43,167 bases of DNA from Gemmatimonadota bacterium. Lineage in GTDB: Bacteria; Gemmatimonadota; Gemmatimonadetes; Gemmatimonadales; GWC2-71-9. Of this stretch, positions 1-9,421 are shown piece by piece; positions within the stretch are counted from its first letter, which is position 1, and the number at the start of each line of letters is the position of its first letter. Below the pieces are notes generated by a model. It worked only from the letters and a program-made list of their open reading frames with translations, made no database searches and had not been told where the DNA came from. The translations under genes were made by a program, and so were the position numbers. The DNA is taken from assembly GCA_016209985.1 (NCBI GenBank), contig JACQVB010000113.1:1-43167 (forward strand), written 5' to 3'.

Positions 1-660
1 CTGGAGCGCAAGAGCATGGTCCTGACCGAAGAAGAGCGCAAGCTGACCGCGTACCACGAGGCGGGTCACGCAATCGTCGGCCTCAACGTGCCGGGGATCG
101 ACCCCATCCACAAAGTCACCATCGTGCCGCGGGGCCGGGCCCTGGGGATCACCTTCTCGCTGCCGCAGGAAGACCGGCACAGCCATACTCGCGAATACAT
201 CTTGGGCCGCCTGGCCGTAGCGTACGGCGGGCGCATCGCCGAAGAGCTGGTGTTCGGTGCCGGGAAGGTCACTACCGGATCGTCTCAGGACTTCCAGCAG
301 GCCACCGACCTCGCGCGCCGCATGGTCACCGAGTTCGGCATGAGCGAAGCGGTCGGCCCACTGTCGGTGGAAGACCGCGGTCCCGCGATGTTCCTCGGCG
401 GCCGGGAGCTGTTGCAGCGGCGCGAAATATCCGAACACACCGCCGAGCTGATCGACACCGAGGTCCGCCGGATCGTGGGGGAAGCGTATGACCGCGCCGC
501 CACCGTCCTCCGCGACCACCTGGACAAGCTCCACCTGCTGGCCACGGCACTGCTGGAACACGAGACGCTGAGCCGGCAGGACGTGGAAACATTGCTTGGT
601 CCCACGCCCACGCGTGGGGCGCCCGAGCGAGCTCTCAAAGGCGAGTTGGCCGCCGTCTAG
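1..660 (+). CDS. ftsH: ATP-dependent zinc metalloprotease FtsH, C-terminal M41 peptidase part (5' truncated by window)
   Basis: HEAGH zinc motif in AYHEAGHAIVG, then GGRIAEELVFG; reading frame is open from base 1. Confidence 0.95.
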   Translation: MERKSMVLTEEERKLTAYHEAGHAIVGLNVPGIDPIHKVTIVPRGRALGITFSLPQEDRHSHTREYILGRLAVAYGGRIAEELVFGAGKVTTGSSQDFQQATDLARRMVTEFGMSEAVGPLSVEDRGPAMFLGGRELLQRREISEHTAELIDTEVRRIVGEAYDRAATVLRDHLDKLHLLATALLEHETLSRQDVETLLGPTPTRGAPERALKGELAAV

Positions 661-2423
661 CGCCGGGCGTGCAGCAGCTTGCGGAATTCGCGAAAGGGAA
701 GCGTGTTGGCGATATCCTCTTTCCGCGCCCATCCCCGCCTCGCCTGATCCACTCCCCATCGCATGAACCTGAGCTCGGCCGCGGCATGGGCATCGCTCGA
801 AATCACCAGGCGCACTCCCACTTCGATCGCCGCCCGCACCGAGACGTCGTCCAGGTCCAGGCGATCGGGTTGGGCGTTCACTTCCAGCATGATGCCCCGC
901 TCGGCGGCAGCGCGGAGCACCCGCTCCAGATCGAGAGCGATCGGAGAGCGCCGGTTGAGGATGCGGCCGGTCGGATGGCCCAGAATGTCCACCGAGCGAT
1001 GGTCCAGCGCGCGCAGGACCCGCTCGGTCTGCTTGGGTTCGGGGAGATCGAAACCCGAGTGGATGGACACGACCACGAGGTCCATCTCTGCCAGGGTCTC
1101 GTCATCCAGGTCGAGCGCCCCGTGTGCCAGAATGTCGATCTCACCCGCGCGGAGAATGGTGACGTGGCGGAGCCTCGCGTTCAGCCGTTCGATGTGCTTC
1201 ATCTGCGCCCGGAATCCGTCACGGTCGAGCCCCTGCACCATTCGCAGGGCCGGCGAGTGGTCGGTGATCGCCAGGTACTCGTAGCCCAACGTCCGCACAG
1301 CTTCGACCATTTCCTCCAGCGTGTTGCGGCCGTCGGACGCCGTGGTGTGCATCTGGACATCACCACGGATGTCTCCCAGCTCCACCAGCCGCGGAAGCAT
1401 CCCCGTCCGCGCCGCGTCGATCTCCCCGCGATCCTCCCGCAGCTCCGGCGGAATCCAGGGGAGCCCCACCACCCGGAACACGTCCGCCTCGGTGCGCCCG
1501 GCGATGCGCCGCTTGCCGCGAAAGACTCCGTACTCGTTCACCTTGAGTCCCAGCTTCTGGCCGATGCGACGCACCGCGATGTTGTGCGCCTTCGAGCCGG
1601 TGAAGTAGTAGAGGCCCGCGCCGTAGGATTCTTGATCGAGGACCCGAAGGTCCACCTGCACACCGCCGCGCAGCCGGACGGAGGCCTTGGTGGGCCCTTG
1701 CGCCATCACTTCCTCGACTTCGGGATAGCCCACGAAGTGCCCGACCAGCGGCGTCCGGGGTTTGACACTCGCCAGGATGTCCAGGTCGCCCACCGTTTCC
1801 CGGCACCGCCGATAGCTTCCGGCAATCTCCGCCTGGAGTACACCCGGCAGCGCTCGGAGGTAGGTGAGATACGTTTCTCCGTACTGGGCCGCCACCGACC
1901 GCAGCACCCGCTGCTCGCCGGGAGAACGGGCAGCGAGCTCCTGCAGAATGTGCTGCTCGGTCTTCTCGCCGAATCCCGCGAGGTCGCGGATCCGGCCGGC
2001 TCGGGCGGCCCGCTCGAGCTGCTTCAGCGTGTGAATCCCGAGACCGTCGTAGAGCGCACGGGCGCGCTTGGCGCCGAGGCCGCGGACCCCCATCAGCGTG
2101 GTCAGGCCCCTGGGAAGCTCCCGGGATACCTCACGAAGCGCGGCGAGCGTGCCACTGGTGACGATCTCCACGATCTTGCCCGCCAGATTCTTGCCGATCC
2201 CGGGCAGCTCGCAGAGCCGATCGGGGTCCGATCGAGCGATCGCATCGACCGACTCAGGGAGTTCTTCGATGCTCCGAGCCGCGTTCCGATAGGCGCGGAG
2301 CCGGAACGGATTGGCACCCTGGATCTCGAGCAGGTCGGCCAGCTCGCGGAAGATGCGGGCGACCTCGACGTTCTCCACCGTCGTCCCCGCCCGGGCCTTC
2401 GCGGCCGAGCCCTTTGCGACCAT
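657..2423 (-). CDS. polX: DNA polymerase X family with C-terminal PHP phosphoesterase domain
   Basis: 588 aa; HhH motifs, GDLDILAS polymerase motif, PHP motifs DVQMHTTASDGRNT and ITDHSPAL. Confidence 0.93.
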   Translation of the reverse strand: MVAKGSAAKARAGTTVENVEVARIFRELADLLEIQGANPFRLRAYRNAARSIEELPESVDAIARSDPDRLCELPGIGKNLAGKIVEIVTSGTLAALREVSRELPRGLTTLMGVRGLGAKRARALYDGLGIHTLKQLERAARAGRIRDLAGFGEKTEQHILQELAARSPGEQRVLRSVAAQYGETYLTYLRALPGVLQAEIAGSYRRCRETVGDLDILASVKPRTPLVGHFVGYPEVEEVMAQGPTKASVRLRGGVQVDLRVLDQESYGAGLYYFTGSKAHNIAVRRIGQKLGLKVNEYGVFRGKRRIAGRTEADVFRVVGLPWIPPELREDRGEIDAARTGMLPRLVELGDIRGDVQMHTTASDGRNTLEEMVEAVRTLGYEYLAITDHSPALRMVQGLDRDGFRAQMKHIERLNARLRHVTILRAGEIDILAHGALDLDDETLAEMDLVVVSIHSGFDLPEPKQTERVLRALDHRSVDILGHPTGRILNRRSPIALDLERVLRAAAERGIMLEVNAQPDRLDLDDVSVRAAIEVGVRLVISSDAHAAAELRFMRWGVDQARRGWARKEDIANTLPFREFRKLLHARR

Positions 2424-2434
2424 GGGCCGCGCCG

Positions 2435-2834
2435 TCAGGCCATCATGAACAGCACGCGTGCCGGACCGACGCTCACGGCGAGAAGCGTGAACAGGAGCAG
2501 GAACAAGAGCGCGATGAGAACCCAGAATTGGAGATCATAGAGTTTTCTGATCTCGGTAATGGCCTTCATCAGGTGCGAGACATCGGCACCTTTGGTAGTC
2601 GCGATCCGGGAAAAGGCGGCTCCCGCCCGGGTGCTCCACCAACCGACCAGGCAGAGGGATGAGGGCGAGCTCCAGGCCGGCGACGCTGCCCCCGCGCGGG
2701 ATCGCCACGACGGCAGTAATGGAGACCAGTAGGCCAATGACCATCAGCGCCCAACCAACGATGCGCATGCGAGACGCGAGATGCCGGAACACGAAGTTCT
2801 GTTCGGTGGTGAACTCATGGGTAGTGGTGGTCAT
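2435..2834 (-). pseudogene. Small two-TM membrane protein interrupted by a frameshift
   Basis: N-terminal half (MTTTTHEFTTEQNFVF...VAGLELALIPL) is in ORF 2535..2834. C-terminal half (CLVGWWSTRAGAAFSRIATTKGADVSHLMKAITEIRKLYDLQFWVLIALLFLLL) is in overlapping ORF 2435..2737. A one-base skip near 2645-2655 joins them. Confidence 0.65.
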
Positions 2835-2886
2835 ACGGCCTCCATCGCACCGCTTCTCTCCGGGCCGGCGGCCGGCGCGTCACCCG

Positions 2887-3540
2887 TCACCGCTGTTTCG
2901 GAATGGCGATCCCGGTGCCGCCCGGAGCGGACGCGCCCCCGGCGACGGCACGAACGATGTCAGTCGTCGTCACGATTCCCGCGAGCTTGCCGTCGTCCTG
3001 GACGATCAGCCGATGGACCCCCGCGCGAAGCATGTGCGCGGCGGCCTCGGCCAGCGCCGCCCCCGATCGAACCGTCAGCAACCGTCGGGTCATCGCCTCG
3101 GCCACGCTATGCTCGGACAGAACGTCCCACTCCGGCCCGCGGGTCTGCTCGAACCGCTCCTCGACGTCGGCCCCGACATCCGCCCACATCTCGGTGAAGA
3201 ACGCGCCCGGAGCTTCAGTGCCCTCTATCCATTCTTCGGGCGCGCCCCATTCGTTCTGCTCCATCTGATCGGGACGCTCCGTCGGCACCCCGGGCGTGCT
3301 CGCCTCGAACCCGAGCAGATCGTTGGCGGTGATGACGCCCACGATTTTTCCCGCGGATGTGACCGGCGCGCCACCGATGTGCAGGTCCGCCAACAGGTCC
3401 ACGGTCTCCCGAAGACTCAGGTCCGCGCTGACGGTCACGACGTCTTTCGCCATCACATCGGCGACCGTGACCGGCGGCTTGGCGCGCGACCGGGGCTGGT
3501 GGGGCGTACGTCGGGACGCCCTGCGCTTCGTCGATTTCAT
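2887..3540 (-). CDS. Protein with two CBS domains
   Basis: VADVMAKDVVTVSADLSLRETVDLLADLHIGGAPV and VAEAMTRRLLTVRSGAALAEAAAHMLRAGVHRLIV; start set at MKSTKRR after a GGAGAG SD. Confidence 0.88.
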   Translation of the reverse strand: MKSTKRRASRRTPHQPRSRAKPPVTVADVMAKDVVTVSADLSLRETVDLLADLHIGGAPVTSAGKIVGVITANDLLGFEASTPGVPTERPDQMEQNEWGAPEEWIEGTEAPGAFFTEMWADVGADVEERFEQTRGPEWDVLSEHSVAEAMTRRLLTVRSGAALAEAAAHMLRAGVHRLIVQDDGKLAGIVTTTDIVRAVAGGASAPGGTGIAIPKQR

Positions 3541-3661
3541 GCCCGTCTCTCCCATCCTCCACTTGCGACCACGGAGCTCCCGACGCGCTTTGCGGTCGGG
3601 AGCCGCCACGGCCGGGGTGCGAAACCATCGCGCCCGACGCTACCGGCATCCATGAGGCTGC

Positions 3662-4123
3662 TTAGCCGCGCTTCGGCTCCGGTGCCAGCGTCCCCTGGAT
3701 CTCTCCGCCAGGATACTTGGCGGTGTGAACGCTGATCACCGCCTCTCCGGTCTTGAGGGCGTTCATGAATTGCTCGCTGGTCAGCCCGCCTAAGTCCTTC
3801 GCCGTCAAGGTACCGCTCGTCAGCACCCCGGTGGGCCTGGCCACTTCCGGGCCCCCGTACAGCATGATTACCGCGAGCTCCGGCTTGCTGATGTGGATGC
3901 AGGCACTGGTCACGTCCTTGATTCCGCCCACTTCCAGCGTGTAGGTGAACGATCCGTTCTGCGTCGCCACCGTCGCGGCTCCGACCGCTCCGGTCGAGAC
4001 CGGTGGAGATGCATCTTGTCCGCTCAGGGTCGCGATATACGTCTGAGCCTGTGTCTTCACCGCCCCGGCAGCCATCAGCGACAGCCCGACCAGGCCGCCG
4101 ACCATTACTCGTAACCCGCGCAT
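3662..4123 (-). CDS. Secreted CHRD-domain protein
   Basis: Signal peptide, then YIATLSGQDASPPVSTGAVGAA...HISKPELAVIMLYGG...GGEIQGTL typical of CHRD. Confidence 0.85.
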   Translation of the reverse strand: MRGLRVMVGGLVGLSLMAAGAVKTQAQTYIATLSGQDASPPVSTGAVGAATVATQNGSFTYTLEVGGIKDVTSACIHISKPELAVIMLYGGPEVARPTGVLTSGTLTAKDLGGLTSEQFMNALKTGEAVISVHTAKYPGGEIQGTLAPEPKRG

Positions 4124-4309
4124 ACAACGCCTCCTCTGTCAAAGCCAGTTGCACCTGGAACACGTGAATAGTGCATGCGGCCCCATGTATGGCGGCTGAA
4201 GACATGTCGAAGGTCAATTCATCGAGCGGGGCGTTCGCGCGGCGGCCGGGAGGCGCCGCGGACCGAAAGTGAGGGCTACTTCAGAATGACTTTGCGACCG
4301 GAGGAATGG

Positions 4310-4501
4310 TTACAGGTTGCAGCGTGCCAGGTCCTCCATGAGGATCTCGATCGTGCTCGCCAGCGACGGGTGCGCGACTTCGAACGACGTCGGGATCGCG
4401 CGCAAGCGTTCGCGCAAGCCGTGATGTTCGCGCAGGAGCGCGTGCACCGAAGTGCGACGCCGCTCCGCCGACCGGGTCGCGTCGTCATCGTTCGTCAGCA
4501 T
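4310..4501 (-). CDS. 63-aa protein of unknown function, start overlapping the upstream gene's stop
   Basis: MLTNDDDATRSAERRRTSVHALLREHHGLRERLRAIPTSFEVAHPSLASTIEILMEDLARCNL; ATG overlaps the end of 4485..4997. Confidence 0.45.
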   Translation of the reverse strand: MLTNDDDATRSAERRRTSVHALLREHHGLRERLRAIPTSFEVAHPSLASTIEILMEDLARCNL

Positions 4502-4997
4502 CTTCGTCTTTGCCAACCGGAACCTGCGCGGGGGCGGCCCGTGCCGCGGTGACACCGTCATTCGCATGCACGATCTTGCCGCCGAGAAACGCAGTATACG
4601 ATACCACCCCGGTGCCCGCCAGCGCGGCCACCAGCACGATGGGACGAATCCACGCGGGACTGGGGCCCCGGCGCTCTTCCCGGAGGATACGCCACCACGC
4701 CGCCGCGGCCACTCCACTCATCGCCAACATGACCCAGAGCGCCGCCTCGCCCGCTTCCTCGTGCGAATCAAGGGCCTGCTTCCCGATACCCGGACGGTCC
4801 TCCATCACCTCCTCCGCCTGATTCCCCGACAGAAACGCGGGCGCCGAAGCGAGCCCCGCAAAGGAGAGTGTCGCGACCGCATAGATCCAGATCGTGCGGT
4901 GGCGGAGGACGAGCGCTGCCAGAGCGGCAATGGTCCCTGTCACCGCGAGGATGATGGGAAAATGATTCGTGACCAGATGGAGATAGGGCCAGCTCAT
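4485..4997 (-). CDS. Multi-TM membrane protein (DUF2231-like topology)
   Basis: MSWPYLHLVTNHFPIILAVTGTIAALAALVLRHR with four hydrophobic segments; SD GGCAGACCG weak. Confidence 0.7.
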   Translation of the reverse strand: MSWPYLHLVTNHFPIILAVTGTIAALAALVLRHRTIWIYAVATLSFAGLASAPAFLSGNQAEEVMEDRPGIGKQALDSHEEAGEAALWVMLAMSGVAAAAWWRILREERRGPSPAWIRPIVLVAALAGTGVVSYTAFLGGKIVHANDGVTAARAAPAQVPVGKDEDADER

Positions 4998-5208
4998 CGG
5001 TCTGCCTTTCGTGGTCTGCGCCCGCATGCTGTTCACGCCCACCGGGACGCCTCGTGGGACCGTGCTCGAACCAACGACTCCACAGGTGAACCCCGAGTGA
5101 GCGCTCGGAGAAGACCGCTTCATGAATGGACCGTCATCCCGCGCTCCGCGCGGGTGCGGAACACACCAGGCGAGATTGAGTACTGGGTTGGATCATGGGT
5201 GCGCCATG

Positions 5209-5910
5209 CATTGGACCTATCTGAGCGCAGCACTCGCCGGCGGTACGCTCCTGCTGTCGGCCCCGCCAGATCGGACCAGGCCCCAGAATCCGCTGGGAGA
5301 CCTCCCCATCACCGAAGTGCCGGCAGCGAGCCCCGGCAGTTGGTTCGCGGTGTTCATGTCGGGGGACGGCGGTTGGGCCGATCTGGATCGCGAGGTAAGC
5401 CGCGAGCTGGCCCGAGCGGGCGTGCCGGTGGTGGGCATCAACGCCCGCTCCTACCTGACTTCCGCGCGCCGCGACCCCGACATCCTGGCTCGCGACATCA
5501 CGCGAATCGTCAGCGCGTACCGGCAGAAATGGCACCTGGATCGGTTTGCGCTGATTGGCTACTCGCGGGGCGCCGTGCTGCTACCGTTTGCCGCGACCCG
5601 GTTCCCGCCGGAACTGTATCCCGATCTGCGGCTCCTTGCGCTGCTCGGACTGCAGGAGCGCGCCGGCTTCACCTTTCACCTGAGCGATCTGATTTCGAAA
5701 CATTCGCCGAAGAATGGACTGCCGGTGCTGCCCGAGCTCGAGAAGCTGCGGGGCGTGAACATGTTATGTGTCTATGGGAGGCAGGAAGAGGAATCGCTGT
5801 GCCGCACCGTGGATTCGACCCTGGTGCGCCCGTTTGCCCGCGAGGGCGCTCATCACTTCGACGGTGACTACCCCGCGCTGGCGCGGATCATCCTGTCGTC
5901 CTGGCGCTGA
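5209..5910 (+). CDS. VirJ/AcvB-like alpha/beta hydrolase with signal peptide
   Basis: MSGDGGWADLDREVSRELARAGVPVVGINARSYL, LIGYSRGAVLLPF, CVYGRQEEESLC, HHFDGDYPALARIIL match the VirJ domain pattern. Confidence 0.87.
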   Translation, partial: HWTYLSAALAGGTLLLSAPPDRTRPQNPLGDLPITEVPAASPGSWFAVFMSGDGGWADLDREVSRELARAGVPVVGINARSYLTSARRDPDILARDITRIVSAYRQKWHLDRFALIGYSRGAVLLPFAATRFPPELYPDLRLLALLGLQERAGFTFHLSDLISKHSPKNGLPVLPELEKLRGVNMLCVYGRQEEESLCRTVDSTLVRPFAREGAHHFDGDYPALARIILSSWR

Positions 5911-5919
5911 CCGCGGAGG

Positions 5920-8505
5920 TCAGCGCGTCAGGACGCCCTTCAACCCTCCCGAAATCAGCGTGGTGACATCGGCCAGCACGCGAGGGATAGCGAGCCCGCC
6001 GGGAGACACCAGATATCTGGGCGACCAGTCCGGGCGGAACTTCTCCTTGTAGCTCCGCAGGCCCTGGAAGTTGTAGAAGCGGTGGCCGTGCCGGAACACC
6101 AGCGCGTTGAGGCGGTTCCACAGGGGCGCTCCGCGCCGGCTCTCCATTCCGGACAGCGGGGCCATGCCCAGATGGAAGCGCCGGAATCCCTCCGCCTTTC
6201 CCCACAGCATCAGCTCGACGAACAGGTAATCCATGATGCCGTTGGGTGCGTCGGGCACGTGGCGCATGAGGTCCATCGAAAGCTCGGTGCCCGGAGCGGC
6301 AGGCCACAGTGTCGCGAAGGCGAGCATTCGGTCACCTTGCCGGATGACCCCGGCGGGCAACCGCTGCAAGTATCGGGGATCGAACCGCCCCAGGGAAAAC
6401 CCTTTTTCCCGCGTGCGTCGGGTGTCCAGCCAGGCGTTGGACACCTGCTCCATTTCCGGGAGGGCGGCTGGTATCTGTTCCGGAGTCAGGAGCGAGAACG
6501 AGCAGCCGGCCCGCTGCACCGCACGGTGGCTGCGCCGCAGTCCTCTCCGCTCGGAGCCCTCGAGGTCGAAATGCTCGAGAGCTACCACGGCTTCCTCCCC
6601 CAGTTTGAGCGGCACCAGCCCCAGGTCCAGATACAGCGGCAGGAGTCTGGCGGATGCCTCATAGAAGACCACATGCCCGCCATACTCGTCCGCCAGCTCG
6701 CGGAATTGCCACGCCAGCTCTTCCTGCACGTCGGGCGCTCCCACGGGATCTCCCATCGCGATCCAGCTTCGGCGCACCGCCGAGTACATCACGAACCCCC
6801 GGTCCTCCGGCGCGAACAGAATGGTCTTGTCGCCGGTGAGCGCGAGATGCGCCGCCGCGACCGGCGAGCGCGCGACGACGGCCGCCGCCCGATCGATGAC
6901 GGCGGCCGATGGCGGCCCCGATCGGGGCGTCGCGGGAGTGAGAAGTCGCCACAACCCGAGAGCGGCCAGCGCGGAGACTGCTCCCACCGTCGCCCGCAGG
7001 AAGCGCGGTGCGTCCCCCCGCAACGCGAATTGCCACCACAATTCGCCGGAGTACTGGATATGCCGGTTGGCGAACAGCCCGAGCCAGGCGGTAGCCACCA
7101 GCGTCACCCCGATCGCGGCGAACCAGCCTGGCGTCACCCGCTCGGCGACCAGCGACGCCCGGCGGTAGAAGTACGCCCGCGCGGGGAGGAGCAGGCCCAG
7201 GAGGATCGCCAGCGCGGTCGCCTCTTCGTAATCGAATCCCTTGAGCAGCGAGGCGCCGGCGCCGGCGACCAGCAGCACGATGGTGAGTTGATAGGCGGCA
7301 TCGAGCCGCCGCCGCAATCCGATCGCCAGCAGCAGCAGGCCCAGGCCGATCAGCGATCCGAGAAAATGCGAGACCTCGATCACCGCCAGCGGCAGCACCC
7401 GATCGAGGAAGTGCAACCGGCTCGCCAGTCCCGGCGTGGCGCCGGAGATCAGGAGAATCGCGCCGGCCATGAAGGTCGCGACCGAGAGCACGTGCGGGAC
7501 CACGGCCGACCCCGCCCGCCGCACCGCCACCGCCGCGCGCGCGATCTCCTTGCCGTGGCCGGCCACTTCGTGCCCCACCAGCAGCGCCGCCGCCACGACG
7601 AAGGGGACCAGGTAGTACACCATCCGGTAGGCCAGGAGCGAGGCCAGCAGTTGGGTTCCCGTGACGTGCTCGCGCAGCAGCACCAGCAGGATTGCCTCGA
7701 AGATGCCCAGTCCGCCCGGGACGTGCGACACGACGCCGGCCGTTTGTGCCAGCACGAAGATGCCGGCGAACCCGAGGAATGGGACGCCCAGCGTGGGAGG
7801 CATCAGGACGTAGAGCACCGAAGCGGCGAGCAGCCATTCGGTAGTGGAGACCGCGACTTGAGCCAGCGCCAGTGCCAGGCTCGGCGGCCGGAGCAAGACC
7901 CCTCGAACCGTGATGGGCCGCTTCCACGCGCTACACCAGGCCAGGTAGCCGCTCACCAGGAGCAGGGACGCGGCTCCTGCCACCCGCACGACCAGTGGGT
8001 GAAGGCCGAGGCCGGTGATGACCGGCGCGGGGACCACCAGATAGCTCGAGCCGGCGACGGTGAGGACGCCGACCCAGAACGTGAGGGCGCAGAAGGCGAT
8101 GGCCTGCGCGATTTCCGCAGTCGAGAGGCCCCACGCGGAGTACAGGCGGTAACGAATGGAGCCGCCGGTCAGCACCGACCACCCCAGCGTGTTGCTGAAC
8201 GCGTACGCACTGAAAGAGACGAAGGAGACCCGCGCCAGGCCGACGGCCTTCTTCAGGTGCCGCAAGGCAAGGTGATCGTAAGCGGTGAGGGCGAGATATC
8301 CGAGCGCGGTGAGTCCGAGCGCTGCCGCCAGACGCGCCCTTGGCAACGCGGCCAGCGCCTGTCGCAGCTCGGCGTAGCGGTAGTGCGAGAGTTCGCGATG
8401 CAGTACTACAAGGGCGATCCCGAAGAGGACCGCCACGAACACCGGTGCGAGCGCGGGACGGATCGGCGCGGCGGCGTGAGCGTCAGGCGGTGGTTGGTCC
8501 GCCAT
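5920..8505 (-). CDS. mprF: MprF-like lysyl(aminoacyl)-phosphatidylglycerol synthase/flippase
   Basis: 861 aa; N-terminal multi-TM flippase-like region and C-terminal DUF2156 GNAT-like domain (LFAPEDRGFVMYSAVRRSWIAMGDPVG...LGMAPLSGME). Confidence 0.92.
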   Translation of the reverse strand: MADQPPPDAHAAAPIRPALAPVFVAVLFGIALVVLHRELSHYRYAELRQALAALPRARLAAALGLTALGYLALTAYDHLALRHLKKAVGLARVSFVSFSAYAFSNTLGWSVLTGGSIRYRLYSAWGLSTAEIAQAIAFCALTFWVGVLTVAGSSYLVVPAPVITGLGLHPLVVRVAGAASLLLVSGYLAWCSAWKRPITVRGVLLRPPSLALALAQVAVSTTEWLLAASVLYVLMPPTLGVPFLGFAGIFVLAQTAGVVSHVPGGLGIFEAILLVLLREHVTGTQLLASLLAYRMVYYLVPFVVAAALLVGHEVAGHGKEIARAAVAVRRAGSAVVPHVLSVATFMAGAILLISGATPGLASRLHFLDRVLPLAVIEVSHFLGSLIGLGLLLLAIGLRRRLDAAYQLTIVLLVAGAGASLLKGFDYEEATALAILLGLLLPARAYFYRRASLVAERVTPGWFAAIGVTLVATAWLGLFANRHIQYSGELWWQFALRGDAPRFLRATVGAVSALAALGLWRLLTPATPRSGPPSAAVIDRAAAVVARSPVAAAHLALTGDKTILFAPEDRGFVMYSAVRRSWIAMGDPVGAPDVQEELAWQFRELADEYGGHVVFYEASARLLPLYLDLGLVPLKLGEEAVVALEHFDLEGSERRGLRRSHRAVQRAGCSFSLLTPEQIPAALPEMEQVSNAWLDTRRTREKGFSLGRFDPRYLQRLPAGVIRQGDRMLAFATLWPAAPGTELSMDLMRHVPDAPNGIMDYLFVELMLWGKAEGFRRFHLGMAPLSGMESRRGAPLWNRLNALVFRHGHRFYNFQGLRSYKEKFRPDWSPRYLVSPGGLAIPRVLADVTTLISGGLKGVLTR

Positions 8506-8511
8506 GATTGA

Positions 8512-9360
8512 TTACCGCCGTAGGCTCCGCCAGAGGTTCTGGGCCGCGGTGGAGAACGGCTTGCCGCCGGCCTGCTCGATCACCGCACGCACAGCGGCAG
8601 TATCGATCGCGGCTGAGTCGCCGGTGGCACGCTCCAGCGCATCGAGGGCCGCGGGAAGCACGGCATCGGATGCAAGGCGGCGGTAGACGTCGGGATACAC
8701 GATCAGCTTCTCGCCTTCCACTACCGCAATATCATACCGGATCTCCACCGGCACGAATCGCTCGAGCTGAATGGTTCGCGTCTTGCCACGCCGCGCGGCC
8801 AGGCTGTCGATCTCCCCCTCGGGTACGCTGGGCGCGGCGTAACGCAGCACCCGCTTGGCAAGGTCCACCGCATCGGCGTTGTAGAGACGCACGCACCCGT
8901 GCGAGGCGGCCGAGCCCACCGATCGCGGCTCGGGCGTGCCGTGGATGAAGTACAGTTCGCGGAAAGCCAGGCGCACGCGGCCCATCGGATTGCGGGGCCC
9001 CGGGGGCATGATGGTGTCCTTGCGGGCCCACTCGCTCTGCGGCGGAACCCACCAGGGATCCCAATCGATATGAGTGATCTCGAACGTCCCAATCGGCGTC
9101 GGGTACGCGGTATCCCCGATGGCGACGCGATACCGCCGCACCAGATCCACTCCCTCGAACAAATCGAGTTGGTAGGCCGGGAGATTGATCTTGATGAGCG
9201 GCCCTGCCTGCGTCGGGGCGAGTGGCGAAGCGGGGAGAGCGGACGAATCCGCGCTCACTTCATAGGCGGTGAACTCCGCGCTGCCGCTCCAGCAGCGAGC
9301 GGGACGGCAGGCGAGGCTCGCCGAAACCGCCAACGGCACCAGCAAGGCAAGCATTTTCAT
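8512..9360 (-). CDS. L,D-transpeptidase (YkuD), probable lipoprotein
   Basis: Catalytic signature HGTPEPRSVGSAASHGCVRLYNADAVDLA; lipobox-like LAVSASLAC. Confidence 0.92.
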   Translation of the reverse strand: MKMLALLVPLAVSASLACRPARCWSGSAEFTAYEVSADSSALPASPLAPTQAGPLIKINLPAYQLDLFEGVDLVRRYRVAIGDTAYPTPIGTFEITHIDWDPWWVPPQSEWARKDTIMPPGPRNPMGRVRLAFRELYFIHGTPEPRSVGSAASHGCVRLYNADAVDLAKRVLRYAAPSVPEGEIDSLAARRGKTRTIQLERFVPVEIRYDIAVVEGEKLIVYPDVYRRLASDAVLPAALDALERATGDSAAIDTAAVRAVIEQAGGKPFSTAAQNLWRSLRR

Positions 9361-9421
9361 CCCTGCTCGAACCATCGCCTGGCGGCTCCGAGATCGTGGT
9401 GATGAAGCTCTGAGGAGTTCT

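Noticed and set aside
669-2540. 623-aa plus-strand ORF opposite polX
   Set aside because: Shadow ORF of high-GC coding DNA; low-complexity composition, while the minus-strand PolX has clear motifs.
6082-8511. 809-aa plus-strand ORF opposite mprF
   Set aside because: Antisense shadow ORF rich in R/Q/H/E without domain signatures; MprF on the minus strand explains the region.
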